Made by a program: the position numbers and the translations under genes. DNA of 64,000 nucleotides from Streptomyces humi (GTDB lineage Bacteria > Actinomycetota > Actinomycetes > Streptomycetales > Streptomycetaceae). A model generated the notes under the pieces. It was not told the DNA's origin. It worked only from the letters and a program-made list of their open reading frames with translations, and did not search any database. The DNA lies in the NCBI RefSeq assembly GCF_001005085.2, contig NZ_LBMU02000079.1, forward strand, positions 102,389 through 166,388. Direction: 5' to 3'. Below are positions 40,912 through 49,724 of the stretch, piece by piece. Position 1 is the first letter of the stretch. Every line of letters begins with the position of its first letter.

Positions 40912-42351
40912 ATGAATCGAGACATGTCTGATGTGACACGAGCGAGGAACGGGCGCCCCGTGCACCACTGGCGGCGGGACGTCGTCGAACTGGCCGCGCT
41001 GTTCACGGCCGTCGCGGTCGCGGACGCGGTGGCCAACCTGGTCGGGCACGGTCCCGACGGTCCCGCGCTGCTGGTGATCTCGGCGCTGGTGCTGGCGGCG
41101 ACCGCGGGCTTCCACGTCTGGTGGGCGAGGCGCCCAGGTCACGCACCCCCGGTGACGGATACCGATACCGGCGCCCGGCCGGCCGTCTCCGCGACGGAAC
41201 AGGCCGGGCCCGGTACGGCGGGACAGGCGGCCGGTGACACGCCCGCCGCCACCCTGTGGCGGTTGCGGACGACGGTGCGGGACCAGCCCGGTTCGCTGGC
41301 CGCGCTGTGCACCGCGCTCGCCGGCCGGCGGGTGGACATCCTGAGCCTCCAGACGCATCCGCTGGCCGACGGCACGGTGGACGAGTTCCTGCTGCGCGGC
41401 CCGGGCGAGCTGACCGCCGGTGAGATCACCCGGGCGCTCGCGCTGGCCGGGGGCACGGACACCTGGATCGAGCGGGCCGACACGCACGACCTGGTGGACG
41501 CGCCGACCCGGGTGCTGGGCCTGGCGACCCGCACCGCGTTGGACGCGGCGGAACTTCCGCTGGCACTCCGGCAGTTGTTGGGTCGGTGCACGATCCGCTC
41601 GCTCCCCGCCCATCCGGTGGGCGGGGCCCGGCGCCCCGAGACGGTTCCCGTCGAGGGCGCGCTGGAGGACACCGTGATGCGGCTGCGCGCACCGGAAGGC
41701 GGTGTGATCACCGTGGAGCGGCCGTATCTGCCGTTCACGCCCACCGAGTTCGCGCGGGCGCGGGCGCTGGTGGAGCTGGACGCCCGGCTCGGACCGCGTA
41801 TCCCGCACGGCCAGGACGTGCTCACGCTGCCGGAGGGCAACGCGATCACCGTGCGCCGGGCCGACACGGGGGACCTGGAGGCGGCGAAGGCGATGCACGA
41901 GCGGTGCTCGGCGCGGACCCTGGGGCTGCGCTACCACGGTCCCGTCGGGGACGCGGACCGTTATCTCAACCACCTGCTCAGCCCCCGCTTCGGCCGGACA
42001 CTGGCCGTGCAGACCGCGTCGGGCCGCGTCGTGGGCCTGGGGCATCTGCTGTGGGACGGGGACGAGACGGAGGTGGCGCTGCTCGTCGAGGACGAGTGGC
42101 AGCGGCGCGGCATCGGGGGTGAGCTGCTGAGCCGGCTGGTGGGCATGGCCGTCGAGGCGGGCTGCGAGAGCGTGTACGCGGTGACGCAGGCCTCCAACAC
42201 GGGGATGGTGGCGGCCATGCGGGCGCTGGGGCTGCCGCTCGACTACCAGATCGAGGAGGGGACACTGGTCATCACCGCGCGGCTGGACGCCGTCGGGGTC
42301 GCGGGGCGGCTCTCCGGTGCGGGGGAGCCGGGGAGGACCGAAGCGCCGTAG
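40912..42351 (+). CDS. Membrane-anchored ACT-GNAT fusion protein
   Basis: 479 residues in three parts. Two N-terminal membrane helices (about 24-44 VVELAALFTAVAVADAVANLV and 52-72 ALLVISALVLAATAGFHVWWA), an ACT-like ligand domain (about 113-185: LRTTVRDQPGSLAALCTALAGRRVDILSLQTHPLADGTVDEFLLRGP) and a C-terminal GNAT domain (about 310-460; acetyl-CoA loop EWQRRGIGGELLSRLVGMAVEAGC). An amino-acid-responsive acetyltransferase tethered to the membrane is the simplest reading. The GNAT part resembles protein lysine acetyltransferases coupled to regulatory domains. Start ATG 40912 or 40924. Confidence 0.83.
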   Translation: MNRDMSDVTRARNGRPVHHWRRDVVELAALFTAVAVADAVANLVGHGPDGPALLVISALVLAATAGFHVWWARRPGHAPPVTDTDTGARPAVSATEQAGPGTAGQAAGDTPAATLWRLRTTVRDQPGSLAALCTALAGRRVDILSLQTHPLADGTVDEFLLRGPGELTAGEITRALALAGGTDTWIERADTHDLVDAPTRVLGLATRTALDAAELPLALRQLLGRCTIRSLPAHPVGGARRPETVPVEGALEDTVMRLRAPEGGVITVERPYLPFTPTEFARARALVELDARLGPRIPHGQDVLTLPEGNAITVRRADTGDLEAAKAMHERCSARTLGLRYHGPVGDADRYLNHLLSPRFGRTLAVQTASGRVVGLGHLLWDGDETEVALLVEDEWQRRGIGGELLSRLVGMAVEAGCESVYAVTQASNTGMVAAMRALGLPLDYQIEEGTLVITARLDAVGVAGRLSGAGEPGRTEAP

Positions 42352-42362
42352 GGGCCGGGGGT

Positions 42363-42400
42363 CGCGCGGCGAGCGCGAGTCGTCCGTGGCTCGTCGCGCG
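42363..42400. terminator. Hairpin between convergent ACT-GNAT and PLP-lyase genes
   Basis: CGCGCGGCGAGC (42363-42374) pairs with 42389-42400 with one mismatch. The flank GTCGCGCGGTTCC resembles the arm of the palindrome at 14825, suggesting the same class of Streptomyces terminator repeat. The surrounding 117 bp holds no gene. Confidence 0.65.
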
Positions 42401-42468
42401 GTTCCTCCCGGGCGTTCGGCCTGGGGCACCCCCGGCACCCCTGACGGGGCGCTCCGGCACGGGGCGCT

Positions 42469-43647
42469 CTAGCAGGGCCCCAGTGACCGGTCCAGGTCCG
42501 ACCACAGGTCGTTCACGTCCTCCAGGCCTACCGAGAGCCGTAGCAGTCGGTCGCTCACGCCCGCGTCGTGGCGGTCGCCCGCGGCCACAATGCGGTGACT
42601 GATCGACGCCGGGTGCTGGATGAGGGTGTCCACGCTGCCGAGGCTGACGGCCGGGGTGATCAGCCGTACCCGGGAGACCACCTCGTGCGGGTCGCCGTAC
42701 ACCTCGAAGGCGATCATCGCGCCGCCCAGCCGCGGGTAGCGCACGCGGGCCACCCGGGGGTCGGCGGAGAGGCGGCGGGCGAGTTCGGCGGCGTTGGCGG
42801 AGGCGGCGCGGACCCGTACCGGCAAGGTGGAAAGACCGCGCAGCAGGAGGTAGCCGGCCAGCGGGTGCAGCACTCCCCCGGTCGCGAAACGCATCTTCCG
42901 CAGCTGCCCGGCGAACTCCTCGTCGCAGGCGACCACGCCGGCCAGGACGTCGCCGTGGCCGCCGAGGTACTTGGTGGCACTGTGCAGCACCAGCCGTGCG
43001 CCGAGTTCGGCGGGGCGTTGCAGGACGGGGGTGGCGAAGGTGTTGTCGGCGAGCAGCGGGACCGTGCCGCAGGAGTGGGCGACGGCCCGCAGGTCGAGCT
43101 CGGCGAGGGTCGGGTTGGCGGGCGACTCGACCAGCACCAGACCGGTGTCGGGGCGCAGCGCGTCGGTGATGCCGGCCGGGTCGGTCCAGGTGACCTCGGT
43201 ACCGAGGAGACCTGCGGTGAGGAGGTGGTCGGTGCAGCCGTACAGGGGGCGCACGGCGACCACATGGCGCAGGCCCGTCGCGGCGCGGGCGAGGAGGACG
43301 GCGGACAGGGCGGCCATGCCGCTGGCGAAGGCGACGGCGGACTCGGTGCCCTCGAGACGGGCGAGGGCGGTCTCGAAACGGGCGACCGTCGGGTTGCCGA
43401 GCCGTCCGTAGACCGGGGGTCCCGTCGGGTCCGCGCCGTCGGCCGCGAAGGCGTCGACGCGGGCGGCCTCGGCACGGCTGTCGTAGGACGGGTAGGTGGT
43501 GGACAGGTCGATCGGCGGGGCGTGCAGACCCTGCCGGGCGAGGTCGTCACGGCCGGCGTGCACCGCCTCCGTGGCCAGGGCGCGCGGGGTGCCGGTCAGG
43601 TCACCGGGGCGGGACGCCGGCTCGTCGTGCATGCTCGCTGAGTCCAT
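42469..43647 (-). CDS. Cys/Met metabolism PLP-dependent lyase (cystathionine/methionine gamma-lyase type)
   Basis: 392 residues of the trans-sulfuration family: TEAVHAGRDD, STTYP, YGRLGNPTVARFETALARLEG, FASGMAAL, VESPANPTL, ADNTFATPVLQRP and the PLP lysine Lys226 in HSATKYLGGHGD. It could be a cystathionine or methionine gamma-lyase or a gamma-synthase; sequence alone does not separate them. It is divergent from an Lrp/AsnC regulator with 59 bp between the starts, the usual layout for Lrp-controlled amino-acid catabolism. Confidence 0.92.
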   Translation of the reverse strand: MDSASMHDEPASRPGDLTGTPRALATEAVHAGRDDLARQGLHAPPIDLSTTYPSYDSRAEAARVDAFAADGADPTGPPVYGRLGNPTVARFETALARLEGTESAVAFASGMAALSAVLLARAATGLRHVVAVRPLYGCTDHLLTAGLLGTEVTWTDPAGITDALRPDTGLVLVESPANPTLAELDLRAVAHSCGTVPLLADNTFATPVLQRPAELGARLVLHSATKYLGGHGDVLAGVVACDEEFAGQLRKMRFATGGVLHPLAGYLLLRGLSTLPVRVRAASANAAELARRLSADPRVARVRYPRLGGAMIAFEVYGDPHEVVSRVRLITPAVSLGSVDTLIQHPASISHRIVAAGDRHDAGVSDRLLRLSVGLEDVNDLWSDLDRSLGPC

Positions 43648-43659
43648 GGCGGAAGGGTG

Positions 43660-43707
43660 AACACCTGCCGGGTTGTCCGGGGCATGACCCGTGTTACGTT
43701 CGGGCCA
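43660..43707 (+). promoter_or_regulatory. Promoter for lrp gene with overlapping dyad, leaderless
   Basis: TTGTCC (43673-43678) and TACGTT (43695-43700) are 16 bp apart, placing the transcription start at about the ATG (43707), so the message should be leaderless. A loose dyad AACAC...GTGTT (43660-43664 / 43691-43695) spans the -35 and lies in the shared divergent region, as expected for an Lrp operator. Confidence 0.5.
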
Positions 43708-44198
43708 TGGCCGATTCCGTCGTACTGGATCCGGTGGACCTGCATCTGCTGCGGCTGCTTCAGAACGACGCCCGGACCACCTACCGCGATCTCGCCGCCC
43801 AGGTGGGCGTGGCGCCGTCGACCTGTCTGGACCGGGTGGCCCGGCTGCGCCGCTCCGGGGTGATCCTCGGGCACCGCCTCGAACTCGATCCGGCCAGACT
43901 CGGGCGCGGTCTGGAGGCGTTGCTCTCGGTGCAGGTCAGGCCGCACAGCCGGGAGTTGGTGGGGCTGTTCGTGGAGCGGATCCGGGCGCTGCCGGAGTCG
44001 CGGACGGTGTTCCATCTGACCGGTCCCGACGACTACCTGGTCCAGGTGGCCGTGGCGGACATGGCGGACCTGCAACGGCTGGTCCTGGACGAGTTCACGT
44101 CCCGTCGCGAGGTGGCCCGGGTGGAGACCCGGCTGATCTTCCAGCGGTGGGACTGCGGACCGCTGCTGCCGCCTACGCCGTCAGCTCAATCCCAGTGA
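43707..44198 (+). CDS. Lrp/AsnC-family regulator
   Basis: 163 residues. N-terminal helix-turn-helix (about 7-60: LDPVDLHLLRLLQNDARTTYRDLAAQVGVAPSTCLDRVARLRRSGVILG) and a C-terminal RAM/AsnC ligand domain (FHLTGPDDYLVQVAVADMADLQRLVLDEF). Probable control of the divergent PLP lyase in response to a sulfur amino acid or its product. It has no leader, see the promoter entry. Confidence 0.93.
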   Translation: MADSVVLDPVDLHLLRLLQNDARTTYRDLAAQVGVAPSTCLDRVARLRRSGVILGHRLELDPARLGRGLEALLSVQVRPHSRELVGLFVERIRALPESRTVFHLTGPDDYLVQVAVADMADLQRLVLDEFTSRREVARVETRLIFQRWDCGPLLPPTPSAQSQ

Positions 44199-44230
44199 CG
44201 CGCGGCGGCCGTCGTACGAGGATGGACCGC

Positions 44231-45919
44231 ATGTCACAGACGAACAGCCCGCTGCCCCGTCAGGTCGCCGACACCTTCGTCGACGAACTCATCGCCCTCG
44301 ATCCGATCACCGGTACGTTCCTCGGCGTGAAGGAGAGCTCGGGCCGGCTGCCCGACACCTCGCCGGCCGGTGACGAAGCACTCGCCCAGCTCCAGCGCGC
44401 CACGCTCGCCAGGCTCGACGAGGCCGAGCGGCAGCCCGGCGCGGACAGTGACATCGAGCGCCGCTGCGCCCGTCTGCTGCGGGAGCGGCTCACCGCGTCC
44501 CTCGCCGTGCACGAGGCGGACGAGAGCCTGCGTTCCGTCAGCAACCTGAGCTCCGTCGCACACGCCGTGCGCCAGGTGTTCACCGTGACGCCCACCGCCA
44601 CCGACGAGGACTGGGCGGCGGTCGCGGAGCGGCTGCGGGCGGTGCCCGCCGCGCTGGAGGGCTACCGGCAGTCCCTCGAACTCGGCCTGGACCGCAAGCT
44701 GTACGGGGGCCCGCGGGCCACCGCCACCTTCGTCGGGCAGCTCGGCGAGTGGGCCGACACGGGCGACGGCAGGGGCTGGTTCGAGCAGTTCGCGGCAGCC
44801 GGGCCGGAGGCGCTGCGCACCGAGCTGGACGAGGCGGCCCGATCCGCCACCGAGGCGGTCGTGGCGCTGCGCGACTGGATGCGGGACGTGTACGCGCCGG
44901 CGATCGAGGGCGCGCCGGACGTGGTGGGCCGCGAGCGGTACGCCCGTTGGGTCCGCTACTTCAACGGCACGGACCTCGATCTGGACGAGGCGTACGCGTA
45001 CGGCTGGTCCGAGTACCACCGGCTGCTGGGCGAGATGAAGGCCGAGGCGGAGAAGATCCTGCCCGGCGCGGCCACGCCCTGGGAGGCACTGGCGCACCTG
45101 GACGCGCGGGGCACGCACATCGAGGGCGTCGACGAGGTGCGGGACTGGCTCCAGTCCGTGATGGACGAGGCCATCGAGCGGCTGGACGGCACTCACTTCG
45201 ACCTGGCCGAGCGGGTCCGCCGGGTGGAGTCCCGGATCGCGCCGCCCGGCAGTGCGGCGGCGCCGTACTACACGCCGCCGTCGGACGACTTCTCGCGGCC
45301 CGGGATCACCTGGCTGCCGACGATGGGCCAGACCCGGTTCCCGGTCTACGACCTGGTCTCGACCTGGTACCACGAGGGTGTGCCCGGCCACCACCTCCAG
45401 CTGGCGCAGTGGAAGCACATCGCCGACGACCTCTCCCGCTACCAGGCGAGCGTCGGCATGGTCAGCGCCAACGCCGAGGGCTGGGCGCTGTACGCGGAAC
45501 GGCTGATGGACGAACTGGGCTTCCTCACCGACCCCGAGCGCAGGCTCGGCTACCTGGACGCGCAGATGATGCGGGCGGCGCGGGTCATCATCGACATCGG
45601 CATGCACCTGGAACTGACGATCCCCGACGACTCCCCCTTCCACCCCGGGGAGCGCTGGACCCCCGACCTGGCGCAGGAGTTCTTCGCCGCGCACAGCAGC
45701 CGGCCCGCGGACTTCGTGGTGAGCGAGCTGACCCGCTACCTGTCGATGCCGGGCCAGGCCATCGGCTACAAGCTGGGCGAGCGGGCCTGGCTGCTGGGCC
45801 GGGAGAAGGCGCGGGAGCGGCAGGGTGACGGCTTCGACCTGAAGGCCTGGCACATGGCGGCCCTGTCGCAGGGGTCGCTGGGCCTGGACGACCTGGTGGA
45901 GGAGCTGTCCCGGCTCTGA
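44231..45919 (+). CDS. DUF885 family metallopeptidase-like protein
   Basis: 562 residues, with the zinc-type motif YHEGVPGHHLQLAQW (HExxxxH-like) and a second acidic helix ANAEGWALYAERLMDELG downstream, as in DUF885 proteins, which look like M3/M32-type carboxypeptidases. The body is helical and without signal peptide, so it is cytoplasmic. GAGG lies 9 nt before ATG 44231; ATG 44222 is also possible. A strong hairpin follows. Substrate unknown. Confidence 0.9.
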   Translation: MSQTNSPLPRQVADTFVDELIALDPITGTFLGVKESSGRLPDTSPAGDEALAQLQRATLARLDEAERQPGADSDIERRCARLLRERLTASLAVHEADESLRSVSNLSSVAHAVRQVFTVTPTATDEDWAAVAERLRAVPAALEGYRQSLELGLDRKLYGGPRATATFVGQLGEWADTGDGRGWFEQFAAAGPEALRTELDEAARSATEAVVALRDWMRDVYAPAIEGAPDVVGRERYARWVRYFNGTDLDLDEAYAYGWSEYHRLLGEMKAEAEKILPGAATPWEALAHLDARGTHIEGVDEVRDWLQSVMDEAIERLDGTHFDLAERVRRVESRIAPPGSAAAPYYTPPSDDFSRPGITWLPTMGQTRFPVYDLVSTWYHEGVPGHHLQLAQWKHIADDLSRYQASVGMVSANAEGWALYAERLMDELGFLTDPERRLGYLDAQMMRAARVIIDIGMHLELTIPDDSPFHPGERWTPDLAQEFFAAHSSRPADFVVSELTRYLSMPGQAIGYKLGERAWLLGREKARERQGDGFDLKAWHMAALSQGSLGLDDLVEELSRL

Positions 45920-45930
45920 CGCGCGGGTGC

Positions 45931-45970
45931 GGCCGGCGTACCCCCTCGGGTGAGGGGGGGTACGCCGGCC
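45931..45970. terminator. Perfect 15-bp hairpin between convergent DUF885 and NCS1 genes
   Basis: GGCCGGCGTACCCCC (45931-45945) is perfectly complementary to 45956-45970, with a 10-nt loop. It sits in the middle of a 94-bp convergent gap and probably ends transcription from both sides. Confidence 0.85.
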
Positions 45971-46013
45971 GTGTGCCCGTGTGCTGCTTGTACCGGCCGG
46001 CCCTGGTGGGCCG

Positions 46014-47438
46014 TCAGGACACGTCCACGGGCGGCTTGCCGGACACCGCCGCCGGCACGGGCCCGGCGGAGGCGACCCACAGCGGCTTCAGCCGGTACGT
46101 CAGCAGGTACAGCACCGCTCCCGCTCCGGCCGCCACGAACATGCTCAGGTCGCCCGCGCCGGGATGCGCCTTCGAGAACGGGCCGGTGTAGAAGCTGGAC
46201 TGCCAGAACGGCACCGACGCGGCGACCCCGCCCGCCCAGGCGACGAACCCCCAGTCCAGCACCCGGTGGCGGTCGTACAGCTCCTCGATCCGGGACGGGT
46301 CGGAGCGTCCGCCGAGGTAGAAGTCGAGCAGCAGCACGGCGGCGAAGGGGGCGATGAAGTAGGCGGTGAGGTTGAGGAAGACCTTGAACTTGTCCTCGGT
46401 GCCGGACTCGCCCCACAGGCTGATGCCGTAGGCCAGCAGGCAGATCACGGTGACCGCCTGGGAGCGGCTGACCGGGACCTTCAGGGTCTGGACGGAGATC
46501 GCGCCGCCGTAGACGTTGAGGAAGTTCTGGGCGAGCGCGGAGAGTCCGACGGCGATCAGCGCCGGGACGGCGAACGGGCCCGCCAGTTCGTGCAGCGCGG
46601 TGATGGAGTCGGAGCTGGTGGCGCTGCCGCCGACGACCACGCCGAGGATGCCCAGCCAGCAGATGGTGACGAAGTTGCCGAGCCCGGTGTACCAGGCGGT
46701 GCGGGTGACCACCTCGGGGGTGTCGGGGAGGTACCGCGAGTAGTCCGACGCGAAGGGGGCCCAGGCGACCAGGAAGGAGAGGAACCAGCCGCAGAAGGTG
46801 ATCCAGCCGCCGGTGGCGCCGATGTATCCGGAGGCGTGCGGGTCGGAGTGGAAGAAGCTGCCGCCGCGCACCACCGCGACCACGGTGATCAGCAGGAACA
46901 GCGGGGTGAGGACGTAGGTGAGGACCCGCTGCAAATAGTTGATCATGTTGTAGCCGTAGATCGACACCACCAGCTCGACGGCCGTGAGCACTCCCGCGCA
47001 CAGCCAGAACGGCAGGTGGGTCAGTTCCGCGAACGCCTTGCCGCCGAGGATCACGGTGACGGACGCCCAGCCGATCCCGGCGAAGACGTTGATGTAGGCG
47101 ACGGGCAGGAAGTTGCCGAAGAAGCCGAGGGGGCCGCGGGCCTGGATCTGCTGGGGCACCCCGAGCCGTACGCCCATCCGGGACATCACGGCCATCAGCA
47201 GGGAGCCGGACGCGGCGCCGATCACGATGGCGGCCGTGGCGGCGCCGAAACTCAGTCCGAACCAGGCCGCGCTGAAGCCGAGCAGGATGATCGGGAAGTT
47301 CAGGCCGGCCGCGAACCAGACGAAGAACTGTGAACTGGGTCGGCCGTGCCGCTCGCTGTCGGGGATGTGGTCGACGCCGAAGGGTTCGACCTTGGTGACC
47401 GAGCTGCCGTAGACCGGCGCCGGTGTTCCTTCTGTCAT
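46014..47438 (-). CDS. NCS1-family nucleobase/N-heterocycle permease
   Basis: 474 residues with about 12 membrane helices; signatures include FFVWFAAGLNFPIILLG, YINVFAGIGWASVTVILGG, SIYGYNMINYLQRVLTY and SFLVAWAPFASDYSRYLP (the SDYSRY motif of NCS1 carriers). The family imports cytosine, uracil, allantoin, hydantoins, thiamine or pyridoxine by cation symport. It follows the SnoaL-flavin reductase gene by 33 bp on the same strand, so it is probably the uptake system of the neighbouring flavin-oxygenase pathway. Confidence 0.92.
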   Translation of the reverse strand: MTEGTPAPVYGSSVTKVEPFGVDHIPDSERHGRPSSQFFVWFAAGLNFPIILLGFSAAWFGLSFGAATAAIVIGAASGSLLMAVMSRMGVRLGVPQQIQARGPLGFFGNFLPVAYINVFAGIGWASVTVILGGKAFAELTHLPFWLCAGVLTAVELVVSIYGYNMINYLQRVLTYVLTPLFLLITVVAVVRGGSFFHSDPHASGYIGATGGWITFCGWFLSFLVAWAPFASDYSRYLPDTPEVVTRTAWYTGLGNFVTICWLGILGVVVGGSATSSDSITALHELAGPFAVPALIAVGLSALAQNFLNVYGGAISVQTLKVPVSRSQAVTVICLLAYGISLWGESGTEDKFKVFLNLTAYFIAPFAAVLLLDFYLGGRSDPSRIEELYDRHRVLDWGFVAWAGGVAASVPFWQSSFYTGPFSKAHPGAGDLSMFVAAGAGAVLYLLTYRLKPLWVASAGPVPAAVSGKPPVDVS

Positions 47439-47471
47439 GCGGTGCTCCTGGTCTCGGGTCTCAGCGGAGGG

Positions 47472-48389
47472 TCACCACGGCAGCGGCGCCGTGTGCGAGA
47501 TGTCGAAGAAGCCGCCGCCGCTGTAGACGAGCGGGGCGAGGTCGTCGTGGCGGGCGGAGACCACCCGGCCGGTGAACACCGTGTGGCTGCCGGCCTCCAG
47601 GCGCTCGCCGATCTCGACCTCCAGCTGGGCGCAGGCGCCGTCGACCAGCGGGGCGCCGAAGGCTCCGGGCGTCCAGGAGATCCGGGCGAACTTGTCCTCA
47701 CCCTTGGTGGCGAAGGTCTTCGCGACGTCGAGCTGGTCGGCGGCGAGGATGCTGATGCCGAGGTGGCCGGCCCGGTGCAGGGCGGGATGGGTGGCGGAGC
47801 TGCGCTGGACGCACACCAGCACCATCGGCGGGTCGAGGGAGATGCTGGAGAAGGCGTTGACGGCGAGCCCCCTGGGGGTCCCGTCGTCGTCGGTGGTGAC
47901 CACGGTGACGCCGGTGATGAACTTGCGGTGCACGCCGCGTACCAGGTCGGGATCTACGGCGGCCCGCTGGGCGGTGGTGATGATCCCGAGGGCCTCCAGC
48001 AGCTGACGGGAGTCGAAGGTCACCCACTCCTCGGCGACGGCTGTTCCGTCGAAGCGGGCGAAGGTGGCGCCCGAGACCTCGACGGGCCGTCCGGTGGGCG
48101 GCACGCCGAGGAAGGCGCCGGTGTGCCGGCCGGTGCTGCGCCAGCGGACCGCCACCCGGTCGCCGTCCTCGACGACCTCCTCGATCTCGGTGCGCAGGTC
48201 GGGAAACGCGTCGCGCACGGCGCGGATGGAGTCCTTGAACTGGTCGCGGGTCTGGGTGGTGCCGGCGGGCCCGCGGCGACGGACGTAGGTGGGGCTGAGC
48301 AGGTCGTCGAGCGCTTCGACCCTCCCCTCGTCCCAGGCGGCCCGCCAGGCGGAACGGAGGAGGGAGGTGCGGTCAAGAGTGTGGGTCAT
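47472..48389 (-). CDS. SnoaL-like domain fused to flavin reductase
   Basis: 305 residues. N-terminal SnoaL-like ester-cyclase-type domain (about 1-135: AWRAAWDEGRVEALDDLLSPTYVRRRGP ... GRPVEVSGATFARFDGTAVAEEWVTFDS) and C-terminal flavin reductase domain (about 150-305: FITGVTVVTTDDDGTPRGLAVNAFSSISLDPPMVLVCVQRSSATHPAL ... CAQLEVEIGERLEAGSHTVFTGRVV). The second domain should reduce FMN with NAD(P)H for the divergent LLM oxygenase. ATG 48389 chosen; a strong promoter lies upstream. First gene of an operon with the NCS1 permease. Confidence 0.9.
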   Translation of the reverse strand: MTHTLDRTSLLRSAWRAAWDEGRVEALDDLLSPTYVRRRGPAGTTQTRDQFKDSIRAVRDAFPDLRTEIEEVVEDGDRVAVRWRSTGRHTGAFLGVPPTGRPVEVSGATFARFDGTAVAEEWVTFDSRQLLEALGIITTAQRAAVDPDLVRGVHRKFITGVTVVTTDDDGTPRGLAVNAFSSISLDPPMVLVCVQRSSATHPALHRAGHLGISILAADQLDVAKTFATKGEDKFARISWTPGAFGAPLVDGACAQLEVEIGERLEAGSHTVFTGRVVSARHDDLAPLVYSGGGFFDISHTAPLPW

Positions 48390-48409
48390 GGCGGTCCCAT
48401 CGGTCAGCT

Positions 48410-48420
48410 CTTGTATGGCA
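48410..48420. promoter_or_regulatory. CTTGTATGGCA motif, copy A (candidate GntR operator)
   Basis: CTTGTATGGCA lies just downstream of the -10 of the minus-strand reductase promoter, where a bound repressor would block transcription. It matches copies at 48565 and 53225 except for one C/T. Confidence 0.5.
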
Positions 48421-48424
48421 GAGG

Positions 48425-48453
48425 ACGGTAAGTACGCCACACAATGCTGTCAA
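48425..48453 (-). promoter_or_regulatory. Promoter of the SnoaL-flavin reductase / permease operon
   Basis: On the minus strand TTGACA (48453-48448), 17-bp spacer, TACCGT (48430-48425): a near-consensus housekeeping promoter. Transcription should start near 48418, giving a leader of about 30 nt before ATG 48389. Confidence 0.7.
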
Positions 48454-48533
48454 CACCCCTGGCACAAAAGCTCGATCCTCCCTGGTGGGCCCAGTAAATA
48501 CACAGGTCATGCCTGTTTCGCCAAGGCGAGCCC

Positions 48534-48562
48534 TTGACGGGCCTCATCGACACTCCTAGCCT
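48534..48562 (+). promoter_or_regulatory. Promoter of the LLM oxygenase operon
   Basis: TTGACG (48534-48539), 17-bp spacer, TAGCCT (48557-48562). The predicted start is around 48569-48570, exactly at an in-frame ATG (48570), so a leaderless form of the oxygenase with ten extra residues is possible besides the start at 48600. Confidence 0.65.
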
Positions 48563-48564
48563 CG

Positions 48565-48575
48565 CTTGCATGGCA
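48565..48575. promoter_or_regulatory. CTTGCATGGCA motif, copy B (candidate GntR operator)
   Basis: CTTGCATGGCA spans the predicted transcription start of the oxygenase operon, a classic repressor position. It is identical to copy C at 53225 and differs by one base from copy A at 48410. Confidence 0.5.
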
Positions 48576-48599
48576 CAGCCGGAGTGGAAAGGACACTCG

Positions 48600-49724
48600 A
48601 TGCGGTTCTCGATATTCCACAACCTCGGAGCACCCGGGCGCCTCGGCGAGTACGCCCAAGTCATGGACGAGGCACGCGAGTTCGCCGTGGCGGCGGAGGA
48701 GGCGGGCTTCTGGTCCACCTGGTACACGGAGCATCACTTCGGGCACGAGGCCATCGAGATCACCCCGAACCCGGTGCTCATGGGCGCCGACATCGCCGCC
48801 CGCACCTCGCGCATCCGGATCGGCCAGGCGGCCTCGATCGCCACGTTCTGGCATCCGCTGCGCCTGGCCGAGGACATCGCGATGCTCGACCAGCTCTCGG
48901 GCGGCCGGGTCGAGGTAGGCCTCGGCCGTGGTCTCTACGGCCGCGAGGCCCTCAACCTCAACGCTCTCGCGGACCCCCGCGACCAGGAGCAGAACCGGGC
49001 GCTGTACGACGAGACGGTGGAGATCCTGCGCAAGGCGTGGAGCGGCGAGTTCTTCTCGCACCGGGGCCGCTTCTACGAGTTCCCGGCCCCCGGCGTGAAG
49101 TGGAACCACCCGCTCTCCCCCGCCACCGACGACTACACGTCCGCCGGTGTCATCACGAAGATGCAGGTCACGCCGTTCCCGGTGCAACGCCCACACCCTC
49201 CGCTCTGGCAGGTCATCGACAGCCCACGGTCCATTCGGGCGGCGGCCGCGGACGGCGTCCAGGGCATGTTCTGGCTGCCGCCGGTCTCCGCCCTCAAGGA
49301 CCGCTTCGAGCTGTACCGGTCCACGGCGAGCGAGGCGGCCGGCCGCGAGTACGCACTCGGCGAGGGCATCGGCCTGGTCCGTGACGTGTACGTGGCCGAC
49401 ACCATGGAGCAGGCCCGCGCCGACTTCGAGGAGTCGCTGATGACGACGTACCGCTGGATCATGCACTGGCGGGGCCTGGCCAACCTGATGGAGGCCGGCG
49501 AGGAGCTCACCGACGCGCACGAGTTGTCGTACGACTTCCTGCACGGCCGCAACCTGCTGGTCGGCACGCCCGAGTACGTGGCGGAGAAGATCGCCGAGTT
49601 GCGCGACGAGGTCGGCCTGGAGCACCTGCTGCTGTGGACCACGCACCCGGGCCTGGAGCACCGCAAGGCGATGCGCAGCCTCGAACTCTTCGCGGACAAG
49701 GTCATGCCGGAGTTCACCGTATGA
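48600..49724 (+). CDS. LLM-class (bacterial luciferase-like) flavin-dependent oxygenase
   Basis: 374 residues beginning MRFSIFHNLGAPGRLGEYAQVMDEAREFAVAAEEAGFWSTWYTEHHFGHEAIEITPNPVLMGADIAARTSRIRIGQ, a luciferase-like TIM barrel, with LAEDIAMLDQLSGGRVEVGLGRGLYGREA. LLM enzymes use FMNH2 supplied by a reductase, here encoded divergently. Several (RutA, TgnA, PyrA) open N-heterocyclic rings. AAAGGA lies 7-8 nt before ATG 48600; ATG 48570 is the leaderless alternative. It overlaps the next gene by 4 bp. Confidence 0.92.
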   Translation: MRFSIFHNLGAPGRLGEYAQVMDEAREFAVAAEEAGFWSTWYTEHHFGHEAIEITPNPVLMGADIAARTSRIRIGQAASIATFWHPLRLAEDIAMLDQLSGGRVEVGLGRGLYGREALNLNALADPRDQEQNRALYDETVEILRKAWSGEFFSHRGRFYEFPAPGVKWNHPLSPATDDYTSAGVITKMQVTPFPVQRPHPPLWQVIDSPRSIRAAAADGVQGMFWLPPVSALKDRFELYRSTASEAAGREYALGEGIGLVRDVYVADTMEQARADFEESLMTTYRWIMHWRGLANLMEAGEELTDAHELSYDFLHGRNLLVGTPEYVAEKIAELRDEVGLEHLLLWTTHPGLEHRKAMRSLELFADKVMPEFTV

